Below, in pieces: positions 35,204 through 43,887 of a DNA stretch of 64,000 nucleotides. Every line of letters begins with the position of its first letter. Positions within the stretch are counted from its first letter, which is position 1. The stretch is from Flagellimonas maritima. Its GTDB lineage: Bacteria; Bacteroidota; Bacteroidia; Flavobacteriales; Flavobacteriaceae. The notes under the pieces were generated by a model. It saw only the letters and a program-made list of their open reading frames with translations. It did no database searches and had not been told where the DNA came from. The stretch covers positions 806,001-870,000 of the forward strand of contig NZ_CP030104.1 of assembly GCF_003269425.1 (NCBI RefSeq). The letters are read 5' to 3'. A program made the translations under genes and the position numbers.

Positions 35204-35698
35204 TCAAAATTTGATTGTCTTTTTCATTTTCTCAACGATATTGAACGCAGCAGGACAAATAGTAACATTCTTCAAGGTAAGATTTGATATCTGATGAAAC
35301 TTTTTTCGGTCTGTGTGCGGAAATTCCCGACATGCTTTCGGACGCACCGTATAAATGGAACAGTAATTATCAGCTCCCAAAAAAGTACATGGGACTCCTT
35401 TTAGAACATAATCGTTTTCTTCATCTACCCTTAAGAATTTGTCAATAAATTTTGAAGGTTTCATTCTAAAGTACTTGGCTATACGGCCAATATCGGTATT
35501 GGTAAAAAGAGGCCCTGTTGTCTTACAGCAATTGGCACAAGTAAGACAATCTGTTTGTTCAAACTCTTCATTATGAAGATTCTGCATGGTATAATCCAAA
35601 TCTTTTGGAGGCCTTTTTTTAAGCTTCGTAAAAAATCTTCTGTTCTCCGCATGTTTTTCCTCGGCTTTCTTAGGTAACTGTTCAAGACGTTGCTGCAT
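35204..35698 (-). CDS. YkgJ-family cysteine-cluster protein
   Basis: A 164-residue cytoplasmic protein with the Cys pattern of the YkgJ/UPF0153 zinc or iron-sulfur binding family. CLTCANCC occurs at about residue 56, followed by GVPCTFLGADNYCSIYTVRPKACREFP with three more Cys. The N-terminal 45 residues are basic and probably helical. The molecular function is unknown. It lies 21 bp before the sterol-desaturase-like gene on the same strand, so it could help load its metal centre (inference). Confidence 0.85.
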   Translation of the reverse strand: MQQRLEQLPKKAEEKHAENRRFFTKLKKRPPKDLDYTMQNLHNEEFEQTDCLTCANCCKTTGPLFTNTDIGRIAKYFRMKPSKFIDKFLRVDEENDYVLKGVPCTFLGADNYCSIYTVRPKACREFPHTDRKKFHQISNLTLKNVTICPAAFNIVEKMKKTIKF

Positions 35699-35767
35699 AG
35701 TAGGGCAAACTTAAAAAATTGAATTCCATTAAACCATTATATATGATTAAAGTCCCACTTTTGTACC

Positions 35768-36493
35768 ATGTTATTACAGAATATGGAAGATATAATTGGA
35801 AATGCCCTTTTGGACTATCAAGCTGGTAAGCACACAGAAGATATTACAACGTACTCATCTCTTGATGAGGTTGATTCCATTCTCCTGCCCTATCTCTTTC
35901 GCAGCTTTGATGAAATGCCACGATTAGAGCAAAAAGCATTGGAATTGGCAAAAGGAAATGTTCTTGATATTGGCTGTGGTGCTGGAAGTCATACATTATA
36001 TCTTCAAAATAAGGGGTTGAATGTTTCTGCTTTGGATTCATCAAAAGGAGCGATGAAAGTTTGCGAAAAAAGAGGTGTAAAAAAAATGATTCACAGCAAA
36101 ATTCTTGATTTTGAATATTTCAAATTCGATACGCTCTTATTGCTCATGAATGGAATTGGTCTTGCTGGAAAAATTATTGATTTAGGCTATTTTTTAAAGC
36201 ACTTAAAAACTTTATTGAATCCAAACGGTCAAATATTATTGGATTCAAGTGATATTATTTACATGTTCGACAAAGATGAGGATGGAGGGTTTTGGGTTCC
36301 CGATACTGGAAGTTATTATGGGGAGGTAACTTTTACCATGGAATATAAAGGACAGAAAAGTTCACCTTTTGAGTGGCTCTATATTGATTTCAATACGTTA
36401 AAAAAAGTCTGTAAAAGCAATGGTTTTAATTGTGAACTCGTAAGTAAGGGCAAACATTACGACTATTTAGCAAAACTTTCGTTAAGTGTATAA
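35768..36493 (+). CDS. Class I SAM-dependent methyltransferase
   Basis: A 241-residue methyltransferase. The SAM-binding motif I, VLDIGCGAGSHTLYL, is at about residues 64-78, followed by the acidic motif II in VSALDSSKGAMKVC. A later segment, LLLMNGIGLAGKI, occupies the position of the active-site strand. The substrate is unknown. The ATG at 35768 and an in-frame ATG five codons on are both possible starts. Confidence 0.85.
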   Translation: MLLQNMEDIIGNALLDYQAGKHTEDITTYSSLDEVDSILLPYLFRSFDEMPRLEQKALELAKGNVLDIGCGAGSHTLYLQNKGLNVSALDSSKGAMKVCEKRGVKKMIHSKILDFEYFKFDTLLLLMNGIGLAGKIIDLGYFLKHLKTLLNPNGQILLDSSDIIYMFDKDEDGGFWVPDTGSYYGEVTFTMEYKGQKSSPFEWLYIDFNTLKKVCKSNGFNCELVSKGKHYDYLAKLSLSV

Positions 36494-36535
36494 TAGATTT
36501 TACCGCATGTCGTTTTCATTATATATCTTTTCCCT

Positions 36536-37405
36536 ATGAAAAAGAAAACCCTTTTTATAATGATTTTTTGTCTAGGATTCGTGTTTAGCTGTTCTAACGA
36601 TTCCGATGATTCCGAGACAATAACCGTAAGAGTTGATAGGTCAGCAAATCTATTGGCAACGGGAGCCTCCGCCAACGATATTTTATCCAATGCAAATTTT
36701 GATGAACTGCGAATTGAAATAGGTTTTGTTACAGGATTCAGGCCTACCCAAACAGCTATGAACAATTTTGTTGATTTTCTACGGGACAGGACTTTTAAAC
36801 AGGACATTGAAATCATTTACACCGAGTTGCCCTCTCCAAATGAAGAAACTTTGGTATTGGAAGAGATTGCGGATTTGGAGGAAGAAAACAGAACTGCATA
36901 TAATGATGGAAGCACTTTGGCCATTTACATTTATTTTGCCGATGCCCCTTCTGATGGTGACGATTTAGATGAAGGTCTGGTCACTTTGGGCGCTGTATAC
37001 CAGAATACATCTATGATCATCTACGAATCCACTATACGCAATCTTGCCAGCAGAAGTTCTTTGGTAAGTGTTACAGAACTGGAAACGGCCACTTTAAATC
37101 ATGAGTTTGGACATCTGTTTGGATTGGTGAACTTGGGAACTGATGCCATTAATGACCATGAAGATCCAGAAGCTGATAATCATTGCATAGTGGATGGTTG
37201 CCTCATGCGGGCACAATTGCAATTTGGTGCTACGGCAAGAACACAAAATTTAACCGGGAAAGCTTCGACTATTCGATCTGCGTGTAATCTAAACGGAAAT
37301 TCGGTACTTAAAATACTGGAAAGTAATGTTTCTAGAGGATTCGCTGCGGTGCCGTTACTTGATGCTGAATGTCTTCTAGATCTTGAGAGTAACGGAGGTC
37401 GTTAG
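36536..37405 (+). CDS. Lipoprotein metalloprotease-like protein
   Basis: A 289-residue exported lipoprotein with signal peptide ending LGFVFSC. The zinc motif HEFGHLFGLVNLG has the metzincin form HExxHxxGxxN, followed by a downstream Met-containing segment (CIVDGCLMRAQ) that may supply the Met-turn. An acidic stretch (DSDDSETI) follows the lipobox, and three Cys in the C-terminal part may form disulfides. Similar proteins in Flavobacteria are annotated as membrane metalloproteases. The substrate is unknown. Confidence 0.8.
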   Translation: MKKKTLFIMIFCLGFVFSCSNDSDDSETITVRVDRSANLLATGASANDILSNANFDELRIEIGFVTGFRPTQTAMNNFVDFLRDRTFKQDIEIIYTELPSPNEETLVLEEIADLEEENRTAYNDGSTLAIYIYFADAPSDGDDLDEGLVTLGAVYQNTSMIIYESTIRNLASRSSLVSVTELETATLNHEFGHLFGLVNLGTDAINDHEDPEADNHCIVDGCLMRAQLQFGATARTQNLTGKASTIRSACNLNGNSVLKILESNVSRGFAAVPLLDAECLLDLESNGGR

Positions 37406-37414
37406 TAACACCTG

Positions 37415-38047
37415 TTAAGGTATATTTAAATATTTGTGGGTCTGTAAGGATACTTTCCATTTTGGATTCTTCATGACATAGTCTACGATTTCTGGAACCA
37501 TTTTATCACGAACACTCCATTCTGGCTGTAAATATAAAATACAATCTTCGCTTACTTGTGCGGCTTGCTCTTCAGCAAAAATAAAATCATGTTTGTTATA
37601 AACAATGATTTTAAGTTCGTTTGCCAAGGCATAAATTTTGTTCTTGGGAAGTTTGTTCTTTTTTGGTGAGAGACATATCCAATCCCATTTGCCCGTTAGT
37701 GGATAGGCCCCTGAAGTTTCGATATGAATCTGTAGGTTTTTGTTCTTTAGTCCAGAGGTCAAGGGACCCATATCCCAAGTAAGGGGTTCTCCACCAGTTA
37801 TTACTATGATATTCGAATATTTTGAGGCATTATCAATTATACGCTCTATTGCGGTGGGTGGATGCGTCTCAGCATTCCAGCTTTCTTTTACATCGCACCA
37901 ATGACAGCCAACATCACAACCTCCAACTCTAATAAAATAAGCAGCAGTACCTTTGTGGTATCCCTCTCCCTGAATGGTATAGAATTCTTCCATTAGTGGA
38001 AGCATTAATCCCTTACCGACCAAATCCATGACCTTTTCTGAAACCAT
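37415..38047 (-). CDS. queE: 7-carboxy-7-deazaguanine synthase QueE
   Basis: A 210-residue radical-SAM enzyme of queuosine and 7-deazaguanine biosynthesis that converts 6-carboxytetrahydropterin to 7-carboxy-7-deazaguanine. The cluster motif is GGCDVGCHWCDVKESW (Cys-x3-Cys-x2-Cys). The N-terminal FYTIQGEGYHKGTAAYFIR and the segment VITGGEPLTWD are diagnostic, with WICLSPKKNKLP further on. The gene is convergent with the metalloprotease-like lipoprotein with a nine-base gap. Other queuosine genes are not in the window. Confidence 0.94.
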   Translation of the reverse strand: MVSEKVMDLVGKGLMLPLMEEFYTIQGEGYHKGTAAYFIRVGGCDVGCHWCDVKESWNAETHPPTAIERIIDNASKYSNIIVITGGEPLTWDMGPLTSGLKNKNLQIHIETSGAYPLTGKWDWICLSPKKNKLPKNKIYALANELKIIVYNKHDFIFAEEQAAQVSEDCILYLQPEWSVRDKMVPEIVDYVMKNPKWKVSLQTHKYLNIP

Positions 38048-38144
38048 TTTGCAAAGATAGTTCGGTTGGCTGGATTTTTTGATGGTAGTAGTTGAGGAAT
38101 CAACCCTTACAATTGAAATTGCTTGATTTCTTAAAGGTCTTTAG

Positions 38145-38597
38145 CTATCGTACAGCTACCACCTCTATCTCAATTTTGGCATCTCTTGCCAATCCACTCG
38201 CGGCAAAAGTAGTTCTTGCAGGTTTTTTTGTAAAAAACTTGGAATATACCTCATTAAAATCTCCAAAATCTTCCATGGTGCTTAAAATCACGGTGCATTT
38301 TACAACATTCCCCAACTTCATATCATGTTGTGCCAAAACTGCTTCAATATTTTTAATCACCTGTTCGGTCTCGCCTTTAATTCCGCCATCAACCATTGTT
38401 CTGGTAGTGTGGTCCATCCCTATTTGGCCCGCCAAAAAGAATAGGTTCCCTGCTTGTACGGCATCACTGAAAGGAGCATTTTGTTTTTTAACTTCGTGAG
38501 ATTTGTGAAAAACAATTTCTGTGGTATCCTGAGCGTATGAAGTAGTACATATTCCCACTGTCAAAATGAAAAGAAAAATACGATGAATCGGTTTCAT
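38145..38597 (-). CDS. RidA/YjgF family protein with a signal peptide
   Basis: A 150-residue protein of the RidA family, whose cytoplasmic members deaminate reactive enamine/imine intermediates. The domain is complete: SDAVQAGNLFFLAGQIGMD, KNIEAVLAQHDMKLGNVVKCTVIL, DFGDFNEVYSKFF, and PARTTFAASGLARDAKIEIEVVAV with the conserved Arg and Glu. A signal peptide (MKPIHRIFLFILTVGICTTSYA) fixes the start at 38597 and implies a periplasmic location, unlike classic RidA. The divergent HerA-like gene begins 57 bp away. Confidence 0.9.
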   Translation of the reverse strand: MKPIHRIFLFILTVGICTTSYAQDTTEIVFHKSHEVKKQNAPFSDAVQAGNLFFLAGQIGMDHTTRTMVDGGIKGETEQVIKNIEAVLAQHDMKLGNVVKCTVILSTMEDFGDFNEVYSKFFTKKPARTTFAASGLARDAKIEIEVVAVR

Positions 38598-38653
38598 GGT
38601 GCAAGTTTTAAATTTGCTTAAAATTACCCTATTTTTATCGGAAATTGAAGTCC

Positions 38654-40165
38654 ATGGGCAGCAAAGAGGAATTCTTTGAACATATAGAAAAAGGCTACAC
38701 AACAAAAGGGGACTTTATAACCATGGGCTCAGGAATGCTGAATGGAGAAACAGTGACCAATGCCTTTGTGAAAATTCCTTTGAAAACCCTCAATAGGCAT
38801 GGATTGATTGCCGGAGCCACAGGTACGGGAAAGACAAAGACGCTTCAAGTGATTGCGGAAAATTTATCGGACAAGGGGATTCCCGTATTATTGATGGACC
38901 TTAAGGGTGATTTGAGCGGAATAGCCCAACCGAGCCCTGGCCATCCAAAAATAGAGGAGCGCCATGAGAAGATAGGAATCCCTTTTAATGCAAGTGCTTT
39001 TCCTGTCGAAATTTTATCCCTATCCGAACAGGATGGTGTCCGTTTGCGCGCTACGGTGTCCGAATTTGGCCCTGTTCTACTTTCAAGGATTTTAGACCTA
39101 ACTGTCACACAAGAAGGAATTGTTGCCGTTGTATTTAAATATTGCGATGACAATAAGTTACCGCTGTTGGACCTAAAAGATTTTAAGAAAGTATTGCAAT
39201 ATGCCACGGGTGAGGGCAAAAAAGAGTTTCAAGCTTCCTATGGTCGCATCTCCACTAGTTCTACAGGAACAATTTTAAGGAAAATCATAGAGCTGGAACA
39301 GCAGGGAGCAGATATGTTCTTTGGTGAAAAATCTTTTGAAGTCGATGATTTGGTCCGAATCGATGAAAATGGCAGAGGCTACATCAATATTATTCGTCTT
39401 ACGGATATCCAAGATAGGCCCAAGCTATTTTCAACATTTATGCTCAGCCTTTTGGCCGAAATCTACAGTACGTTTCCAGAACAGGGCGATAGCGACAGAC
39501 CCGAGTTGATTCTTTTTATTGATGAAGCGCATCTTATTTTCAAAGAAGCTTCCAAAGCACTTTTGGATCAAATTGAAAGTATCGTAAAATTGATTAGATC
39601 TAAGGGTATCGGACTGTATTTTGTAACCCAAAATCCTACGGACGTACCGGATGATGTTTTGGCGCAATTGGGACTTAAAGTGCAACATGCGCTCAGGGCT
39701 TTTACAGCAAAAGACAGAAAGGCCATCAAACTTACCGCTGAAAATTATCCAGATTCTGAATTTTATGACACAAAAGAGGTGCTGACCTCATTGGGAATAG
39801 GCGAAGCCTTGATTTCCGCCTTGGATGAAAAAGGCAGACCTACCCCATTGGCGGCAACCATGCTACGAGCTCCGATGAGCAGGATGGATGTTTTGACAAA
39901 TGCTGAACTGAAAGAAACTTTGGGCAAATCAAAATTGATAAAAAAATACAACGAGGATATTGATAGGGAAAGTGCCTATGAAATCCTGAATGAAAAAATA
40001 GAAATTGCTGAGAAAGAGGCGGAAAAAGTGAAAGAAAGAAAAGCAACTTCAAAAAGAAGCACCTCTAGCCGTAGGAGTACACGAATGAACCCCGTTGTAA
40101 AGGTTTTGACCAGTGCTACATTTATTCGCGGTGTACTCGGAGTTTTAAAAAAAGTTATTCGTTAG
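38654..40165 (+). CDS. HerA-like ATPase (DUF853 family)
   Basis: A 503-residue ATPase of the HerA/FtsK superfamily. The Walker A motif is AGATGTGKTKT, preceded by LNRHGLI. Walker B is LILFIDEAHLIF. Family segments include LMDLKGDLSGIAQPSP, VTQEGIVAVVFKYCD, GIGLYFVTQNPTDVPDDVLAQLG and RAFTAKDRKAI. The C-terminal 70 residues form a charged coiled coil ending in a basic tail. The start is the ATG at 38654. The frame is open from a TTG three codons earlier. DUF853 proteins are widespread in bacteria and their precise role in DNA processing is not settled. Confidence 0.9.
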   Translation: MGSKEEFFEHIEKGYTTKGDFITMGSGMLNGETVTNAFVKIPLKTLNRHGLIAGATGTGKTKTLQVIAENLSDKGIPVLLMDLKGDLSGIAQPSPGHPKIEERHEKIGIPFNASAFPVEILSLSEQDGVRLRATVSEFGPVLLSRILDLTVTQEGIVAVVFKYCDDNKLPLLDLKDFKKVLQYATGEGKKEFQASYGRISTSSTGTILRKIIELEQQGADMFFGEKSFEVDDLVRIDENGRGYINIIRLTDIQDRPKLFSTFMLSLLAEIYSTFPEQGDSDRPELILFIDEAHLIFKEASKALLDQIESIVKLIRSKGIGLYFVTQNPTDVPDDVLAQLGLKVQHALRAFTAKDRKAIKLTAENYPDSEFYDTKEVLTSLGIGEALISALDEKGRPTPLAATMLRAPMSRMDVLTNAELKETLGKSKLIKKYNEDIDRESAYEILNEKIEIAEKEAEKVKERKATSKRSTSSRRSTRMNPVVKVLTSATFIRGVLGVLKKVIR

Positions 40166-40180
40166 TTAGCTATCAGTAAA

Positions 40181-40729
40181 ATGAAAAAAAAACAATTGAT
40201 TTTTGGTTTTTTAGGTCTCCTATTTTCCTTTGGATGTGAAGAAAAAGATACTACATTCTTAATTACGGAAAATAGTATTGGTCCACTTTTGAGTACAACC
40301 CCAATTGATGATTTGGAAACCATTTATGCTCAAGATTCCATTGTAAAAGATACCTTAAGGTTAAATATTGGAACAAAGAACAAGAAAATCAAGATTTTTG
40401 AAAAAGGCGGAAAACATTTACTAACACTCAGTCCAAATCTTGATAGTGTGCCTACCGTAGAAAATATAAGAATATTTGATCCGCGTTATAAAACGGAGAA
40501 AGGTATAGGCCTAAACAGCAGATTTGGAGAAATTCAGCAAAACTATAACTTTAAAAAAGTGGTCACTACGTTGAACAGTATAGTTGTTTTTCCAAAAGCG
40601 AGCAATTTTTATTTTACTATAGACCGTAAAGAATTACCCTCTAATCTGCAATATACCAATAAGGATATTGAAGCGGTTCAGATTCCAAACGATGCGAAAT
40701 TGAAATATCTTATGCTTGGGTGGGAATAG
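40181..40729 (+). CDS. Hypothetical lipoprotein
   Basis: A 182-residue exported lipoprotein with a signal peptide ending in LLFSFGC. The mature part is beta-rich and polar, with an NSIGPL segment and the block IRIFDPRYKTEKGIGLNS, and has no family I can name. It begins 15 bp after the HerA-like gene on the same strand and may be co-transcribed. No catalytic motif is visible. Confidence 0.75.
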   Translation: MKKKQLIFGFLGLLFSFGCEEKDTTFLITENSIGPLLSTTPIDDLETIYAQDSIVKDTLRLNIGTKNKKIKIFEKGGKHLLTLSPNLDSVPTVENIRIFDPRYKTEKGIGLNSRFGEIQQNYNFKKVVTTLNSIVVFPKASNFYFTIDRKELPSNLQYTNKDIEAVQIPNDAKLKYLMLGWE

Positions 40730-40742
40730 CTTTTTTAATTTA

Positions 40743-41165
40743 TTAAACCAATCCATATCTTTCACGGTTGGCAATTACCTTGGGGCTATTGGTCTGCATC
40801 CATTCCGTAAGTTCCAAAAGTTTCTCTACATAAGATTGCCCAAAATCTGTAAGTCTATATTCCACACGTATCGGTACTTCGGCATAGGCTTTTCTTGAAA
40901 TATATCCATCTGCCTCCAAGACCTTCAAGCGTTGGCTCAAGACTTTATTGGATATCCCATAAACATATTTCTTTAGCTTGTTAAATCGCATTACTGGAAA
41001 GTATCCCAGCCATAGGATGATTAAAGTACTCCACTGATCTGATGCCACTGACATAACATCCCTTACTGGGCAGAGTTCCGGAGGATGCTTGAAATCAATA
41101 TGCCCAAACATTTTTTCTAACTTTTTTACAGTTCTAACTTTCTGATTATCAACTACAGTTTCCAT
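40743..41165 (-). CDS. HxlR-family winged-helix transcriptional regulator
   Basis: A 140-residue regulator with the HxlR domain at about residues 27-125. ELCPVRDVMS contains the conserved redox-capable Cys, and it is followed by WSTLIILWLG, MRFNKLKKYVYGISNKVLSQRLKVLEADGYI (recognition helix) and VEYRLTDFGQ. It diverges from an alpha/beta hydrolase and VOC-protein pair, its most likely targets. A 15-bp palindrome lies just in front of the hydrolase gene. The first Cys makes regulation by electrophiles or oxidation plausible, as in related proteins (inference). Confidence 0.92.
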   Translation of the reverse strand: METVVDNQKVRTVKKLEKMFGHIDFKHPPELCPVRDVMSVASDQWSTLIILWLGYFPVMRFNKLKKYVYGISNKVLSQRLKVLEADGYISRKAYAEVPIRVEYRLTDFGQSYVEKLLELTEWMQTNSPKVIANRERYGLV

Positions 41166-41243
41166 ATTTACACTTGATTTGTTTTTAGTAACGCTATTTA
41201 TTTTGAAAAGTAATCTGTATTTTTAATTTCCTTTATAGAGTAA

Positions 41244-41258
41244 GTTACAAAAAGTAAC
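41244..41258. promoter_or_regulatory. Palindrome GTTAC-N5-GTAAC, candidate HxlR operator
   Basis: A perfect 5+5+5 inverted repeat, GTTAC-AAAAA-GTAAC, ending three bases before the hydrolase start codon, in the divergent region between the hydrolase and the HxlR gene. The spacing and symmetry suit a dimeric winged-helix regulator. Binding there would block translation start or transcription of the hydrolase. Confidence 0.5.
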
Positions 41259-41261
41259 CAG

Positions 41262-42101
41262 ATGAAAAAACATATTTTGGCAATACTTCCACTTGTATAT
41301 GGAAAGTATTTCAATACGCTCTCACTTTTTGCGCCACAAAAAACGGCCAAAAAGGCATTCAACCTATTTTGCACGGTTAGAAAAGGACGGGTGTTGCCCC
41401 AACAAAAAAAATATTTGGACCCAGTTAAAAATACAATGGAACAAATAGCAGGACATCGGCTGCAGTCTTACCACTGGTCAGGTGATAAAGAAACCGTTTT
41501 ACTCGTTCATGGGTGGGAAAGTAATACTTATCGTTGGAGAAATCTTATAGAGAAGTTACAAAACGCTAATTTTGACATCATCGCTTTTGATGCACCTTCG
41601 CATGGTTACTCTTCGGGAAATAAACTGTATGTTCCTTTATATGAAGAAGCGGTACAGTATATGATAAAAAAGTATAATCCCAAATATCTTATTGGGCATT
41701 CTGTTGGCGGAATGACGCTCATGTACAACGAATATAAAAATCCAAATCCCACAGTTGAAAGAATTGTTGTTATTGGTGCTCCTTCAGAATTTCATGAAAT
41801 CATGGAACATTACCAAAGTCTGTTAAAGTTTAATGATAGGGTGATGAAAGCTTTGGATGCATATATCTTTAAGCGGTTTGGGTTTCATATCCGTGATTTT
41901 TCGACATCAAAATTTGCTTTAAAAAATACAAAAAAGGGCCTATTGTTCCATGATAGATTTGATTTAATAGCTCCCTACCATGCTTCTGAAAAAGTACATG
42001 AAAATTGGAGAAACAGTAAACTGGTCACTACTGAAGGTTTGGGACATTCTATGCACCAAGAAGAAGTCAACAATCAAATTGTTGAATTTTTGCAAGCTTG
42101 A
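41262..42101 (+). CDS. Alpha/beta hydrolase
   Basis: A 279-residue alpha/beta-hydrolase-fold enzyme. The nucleophile elbow GHSVGG carries the catalytic Ser, VLLVHGWESNTYRWR contains the oxyanion-hole region, and DRFDLIAPYHAS and GLGHSMHQ supply the expected acid and His. There is no signal peptide, although the N-terminus is basic. The substrate is unknown. It lies 35 bp upstream of the VOC gene and divergent from the HxlR regulator, so the three probably form one small stress or detoxification unit. Confidence 0.88.
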   Translation: MKKHILAILPLVYGKYFNTLSLFAPQKTAKKAFNLFCTVRKGRVLPQQKKYLDPVKNTMEQIAGHRLQSYHWSGDKETVLLVHGWESNTYRWRNLIEKLQNANFDIIAFDAPSHGYSSGNKLYVPLYEEAVQYMIKKYNPKYLIGHSVGGMTLMYNEYKNPNPTVERIVVIGAPSEFHEIMEHYQSLLKFNDRVMKALDAYIFKRFGFHIRDFSTSKFALKNTKKGLLFHDRFDLIAPYHASEKVHENWRNSKLVTTEGLGHSMHQEEVNNQIVEFLQA

Positions 42102-42136
42102 TAAAGAAATCCTACTTTTCGGGAAAAGTATAAATT

Positions 42137-42559
42137 ATGCAAAATATTGCTCCTTTTCATGTTGCAATTCCAGTTCACAATTTAGATGAGTGCAGAACTT
42201 TTTATAGAGATGTGCTGGAGTGTGAGGAAGGCCGTAGTAGCGACCTCTGGGTAGATTTTAGCTTGTTCGGCCACCAAGTCGTTATTCATTATAAACCAAA
42301 ATCGAAAGAAGAATTGCACACAAACGCAGTGGACGGAAAAAATGTTCCTGTGCCACATTACGGTGTAGTTTTACCGTGGGATACTTTTCAGTCTTTTTCC
42401 AAAAAATTAAAATCCAAAGGTGTTGAGTTTGTTATTGAGCCCTATGTAAGGTTTGAAGGCGAGGTTGGTGAACAAGCTACCATGTTTTTTATGGACCCTT
42501 CGGGTAATGCCCTAGAGTTTAAAGCATTTAAAGATGTTGGGCAATTGTTCGCAAAGTGA
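42137..42559 (+). CDS. VOC-family (glyoxalase/dioxygenase fold) protein
   Basis: A 140-residue vicinal-oxygen-chelate protein. Both halves of the fold are present: [22 protein letters not shown] at the N-terminus, [14 protein letters not shown] in the middle and [15 protein letters not shown] at the end. These supply the usual metal-binding His and Glu. Family members act as glyoxalases, dioxygenases or resistance proteins, and this sequence does not settle which. It is probably co-transcribed with the alpha/beta hydrolase. Confidence 0.88.
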   Translation: MQNIAPFHVAIPVHNLDECRTFYRDVLECEEGRSSDLWVDFSLFGHQVVIHYKPKSKEELHTNAVDGKNVPVPHYGVVLPWDTFQSFSKKLKSKGVEFVIEPYVRFEGEVGEQATMFFMDPSGNALEFKAFKDVGQLFAK

Positions 42560-42621
42560 ATAATTTGTAGTAATTCTAATTTTTAGACAAGAGAACTATA
42601 ATTTTAAAGATGGGATTCACG

Positions 42622-42887
42622 CTATGGAAAAAGTTTATAAATATCCTTTTTCTTTAAAATTCTCACAAGTTCAAGCCTATTCCCTTCTTTGTAAAGACCT
42701 ATACGGTATACACCCAAACGGATTCGGTAAGCTTGTGGATGTCCCTTAATCTTGTAAATATTCTTGATATTGGAAAGGGTGGCTGCGTCTTCAAGTTCTA
42801 AAATGATATGTTTTAATTTCGCCTTTATTTTTTATTCGCTACTTTTTCCAAATCCTTCTGAAAACTTTTTAAAAAGACAACATTCAT
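42622..42887 (-). pseudogene. RelE/ParE-type toxin remnant with one frameshift
   Basis: A decayed toxin gene. Frame one from the ATG at 42887 reads MNVVFLKSFQKDLEKVANKK and stops. After a single shift in a T-rich run near 42824-42834 the next frame reads KLKHIILELEDAATLSN, GHPQAYRIRLGVYRIGLY and RILKKKDIYKLFP, a complete RelE-like C-terminus. The toxin ATG overlaps the antitoxin TGA (ATGA), the usual coupled arrangement. Restoring one base would rebuild a full-length toxin of about 88 residues, so inactivation is recent. Confidence 0.75.
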
Positions 42888-43132
42888 TCGTCCAATAAAT
42901 TCATAATAGATTCACAATCTATGGTTCCGTTTCTATCCGCTTGCTGCATTAGCAATAGTAATCCCAAATCTTCCTTTTTCTCATCCAATAAATTTTCAAA
43001 ACGCTCACGTTCCTTTTGTTCTACAAAAAAACCGCTTTCTCCATAAGTGCTTTAACACTCATATCTTCAAAGGTTGAAAAGAATCTAAAGTTTCATTAAT
43101 ATGGATTCATCAATATCAATATTTTTTCTCAT
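42884..43132 (-). pseudogene. Antitoxin remnant paired with the RelE-like toxin
   Basis: From the ATG at 43132 the frame reads MRKNIDIDESILMKL and stops. A second frame then reads FEDMSVKALMEKAV, and a third reads FVEQKERERFENLLDEK and LLLLMQQADRNGTID before the stop at 42884. At least two frameshifts are needed to join them. The reconstructed protein has the shape of a Bacteroidota antitoxin: a ribbon-helix-helix-like N-terminus and a charged toxin-wrapping C-terminus. Both partners being broken fits loss of the antitoxin after loss of the toxin. Confidence 0.65.
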
Positions 43133-43260
43133 AGTGAACGTATCAATATTTTATTCTTGTTTCAAGTATACCATTTGTATATAATATACTCTATATATTC
43201 AAAATGTATTTGTGTGTTTTATGAATAGCTTTAAGAGGAATAGTCGTTTATAAAATAAGT

Positions 43261-43884
43261 TTACGCCAAAATAATGCCCTTTTTTCGAATCCAAAAGAAG
43301 GCAAATATCATGTTTGGTATCCAACAAAGCCAAGCCACTATTTTGTATGCAGGTAAAAATGCTCCAAAAACTACAGTTAAAAGTGGTAACCAAATTCGAA
43401 GCGTGACTGCTGCAAAACATGCCGCATAGCTATAAATCATCATGCCTTGGTGCAATGTTAAATCCTTTGATTTTACTGCCATGTAAGCCCTAAATGTCGT
43501 ATATAACCATATAATGCCCAAACAGAGGAATCCAATCGTAGTAATAAGTCCTCCCGTAGCAAAAAAAGCAATGTAGATACCACATATACCGCTGACCATA
43601 GCTGCAACAACATATATTTTACCAAGATTGCGGTGGAGCCTCAAATTTTTTGAACGAATTTTTTTACTGAATTGGGACCATCCCGTCATTAATGCCAACC
43701 CACCAAAAGTTATGTGTCCATAAAAACCAATATTCCAAATAACATTTGATAAGAGTTCAGGAGTTTTTGAAAGCAACAGACCTATATCCTTACCCGCGAA
43801 TACATAAGTTAGCGGATAAAGCCCCACACCCAATGCCAAAAAGGCAAAAATGAACCAAGCTACCTTGTTCGTCGAATTTTTCAT
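43261..43884 (-). CDS. DUF2306 membrane protein
   Basis: A 207-residue integral membrane protein with about six helices and the DUF2306 pattern: FYGHITFGGLALMTGWSQFS, LHRNLGKIYVVAAMVSGICG, and LTLHQGMMIYSYAACFAAVTLRIWLP. Conserved His residues in GHIT, LHRNLG and LHQGMM suggest haem or metal binding (inference). The function is unknown. The start codon lies three bases after the stop codon of the esterase gene upstream, so the two are likely co-transcribed. Confidence 0.88.
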   Translation of the reverse strand: MKNSTNKVAWFIFAFLALGVGLYPLTYVFAGKDIGLLLSKTPELLSNVIWNIGFYGHITFGGLALMTGWSQFSKKIRSKNLRLHRNLGKIYVVAAMVSGICGIYIAFFATGGLITTIGFLCLGIIWLYTTFRAYMAVKSKDLTLHQGMMIYSYAACFAAVTLRIWLPLLTVVFGAFLPAYKIVAWLCWIPNMIFAFFWIRKKGIILA

Positions 43885-43887
43885 CGC

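Noticed and set aside
38597..38705. N-terminal extension of the RidA gene
   Set aside because: It would run into the divergent HerA-like gene and hide a clear signal peptide that begins at 38597.
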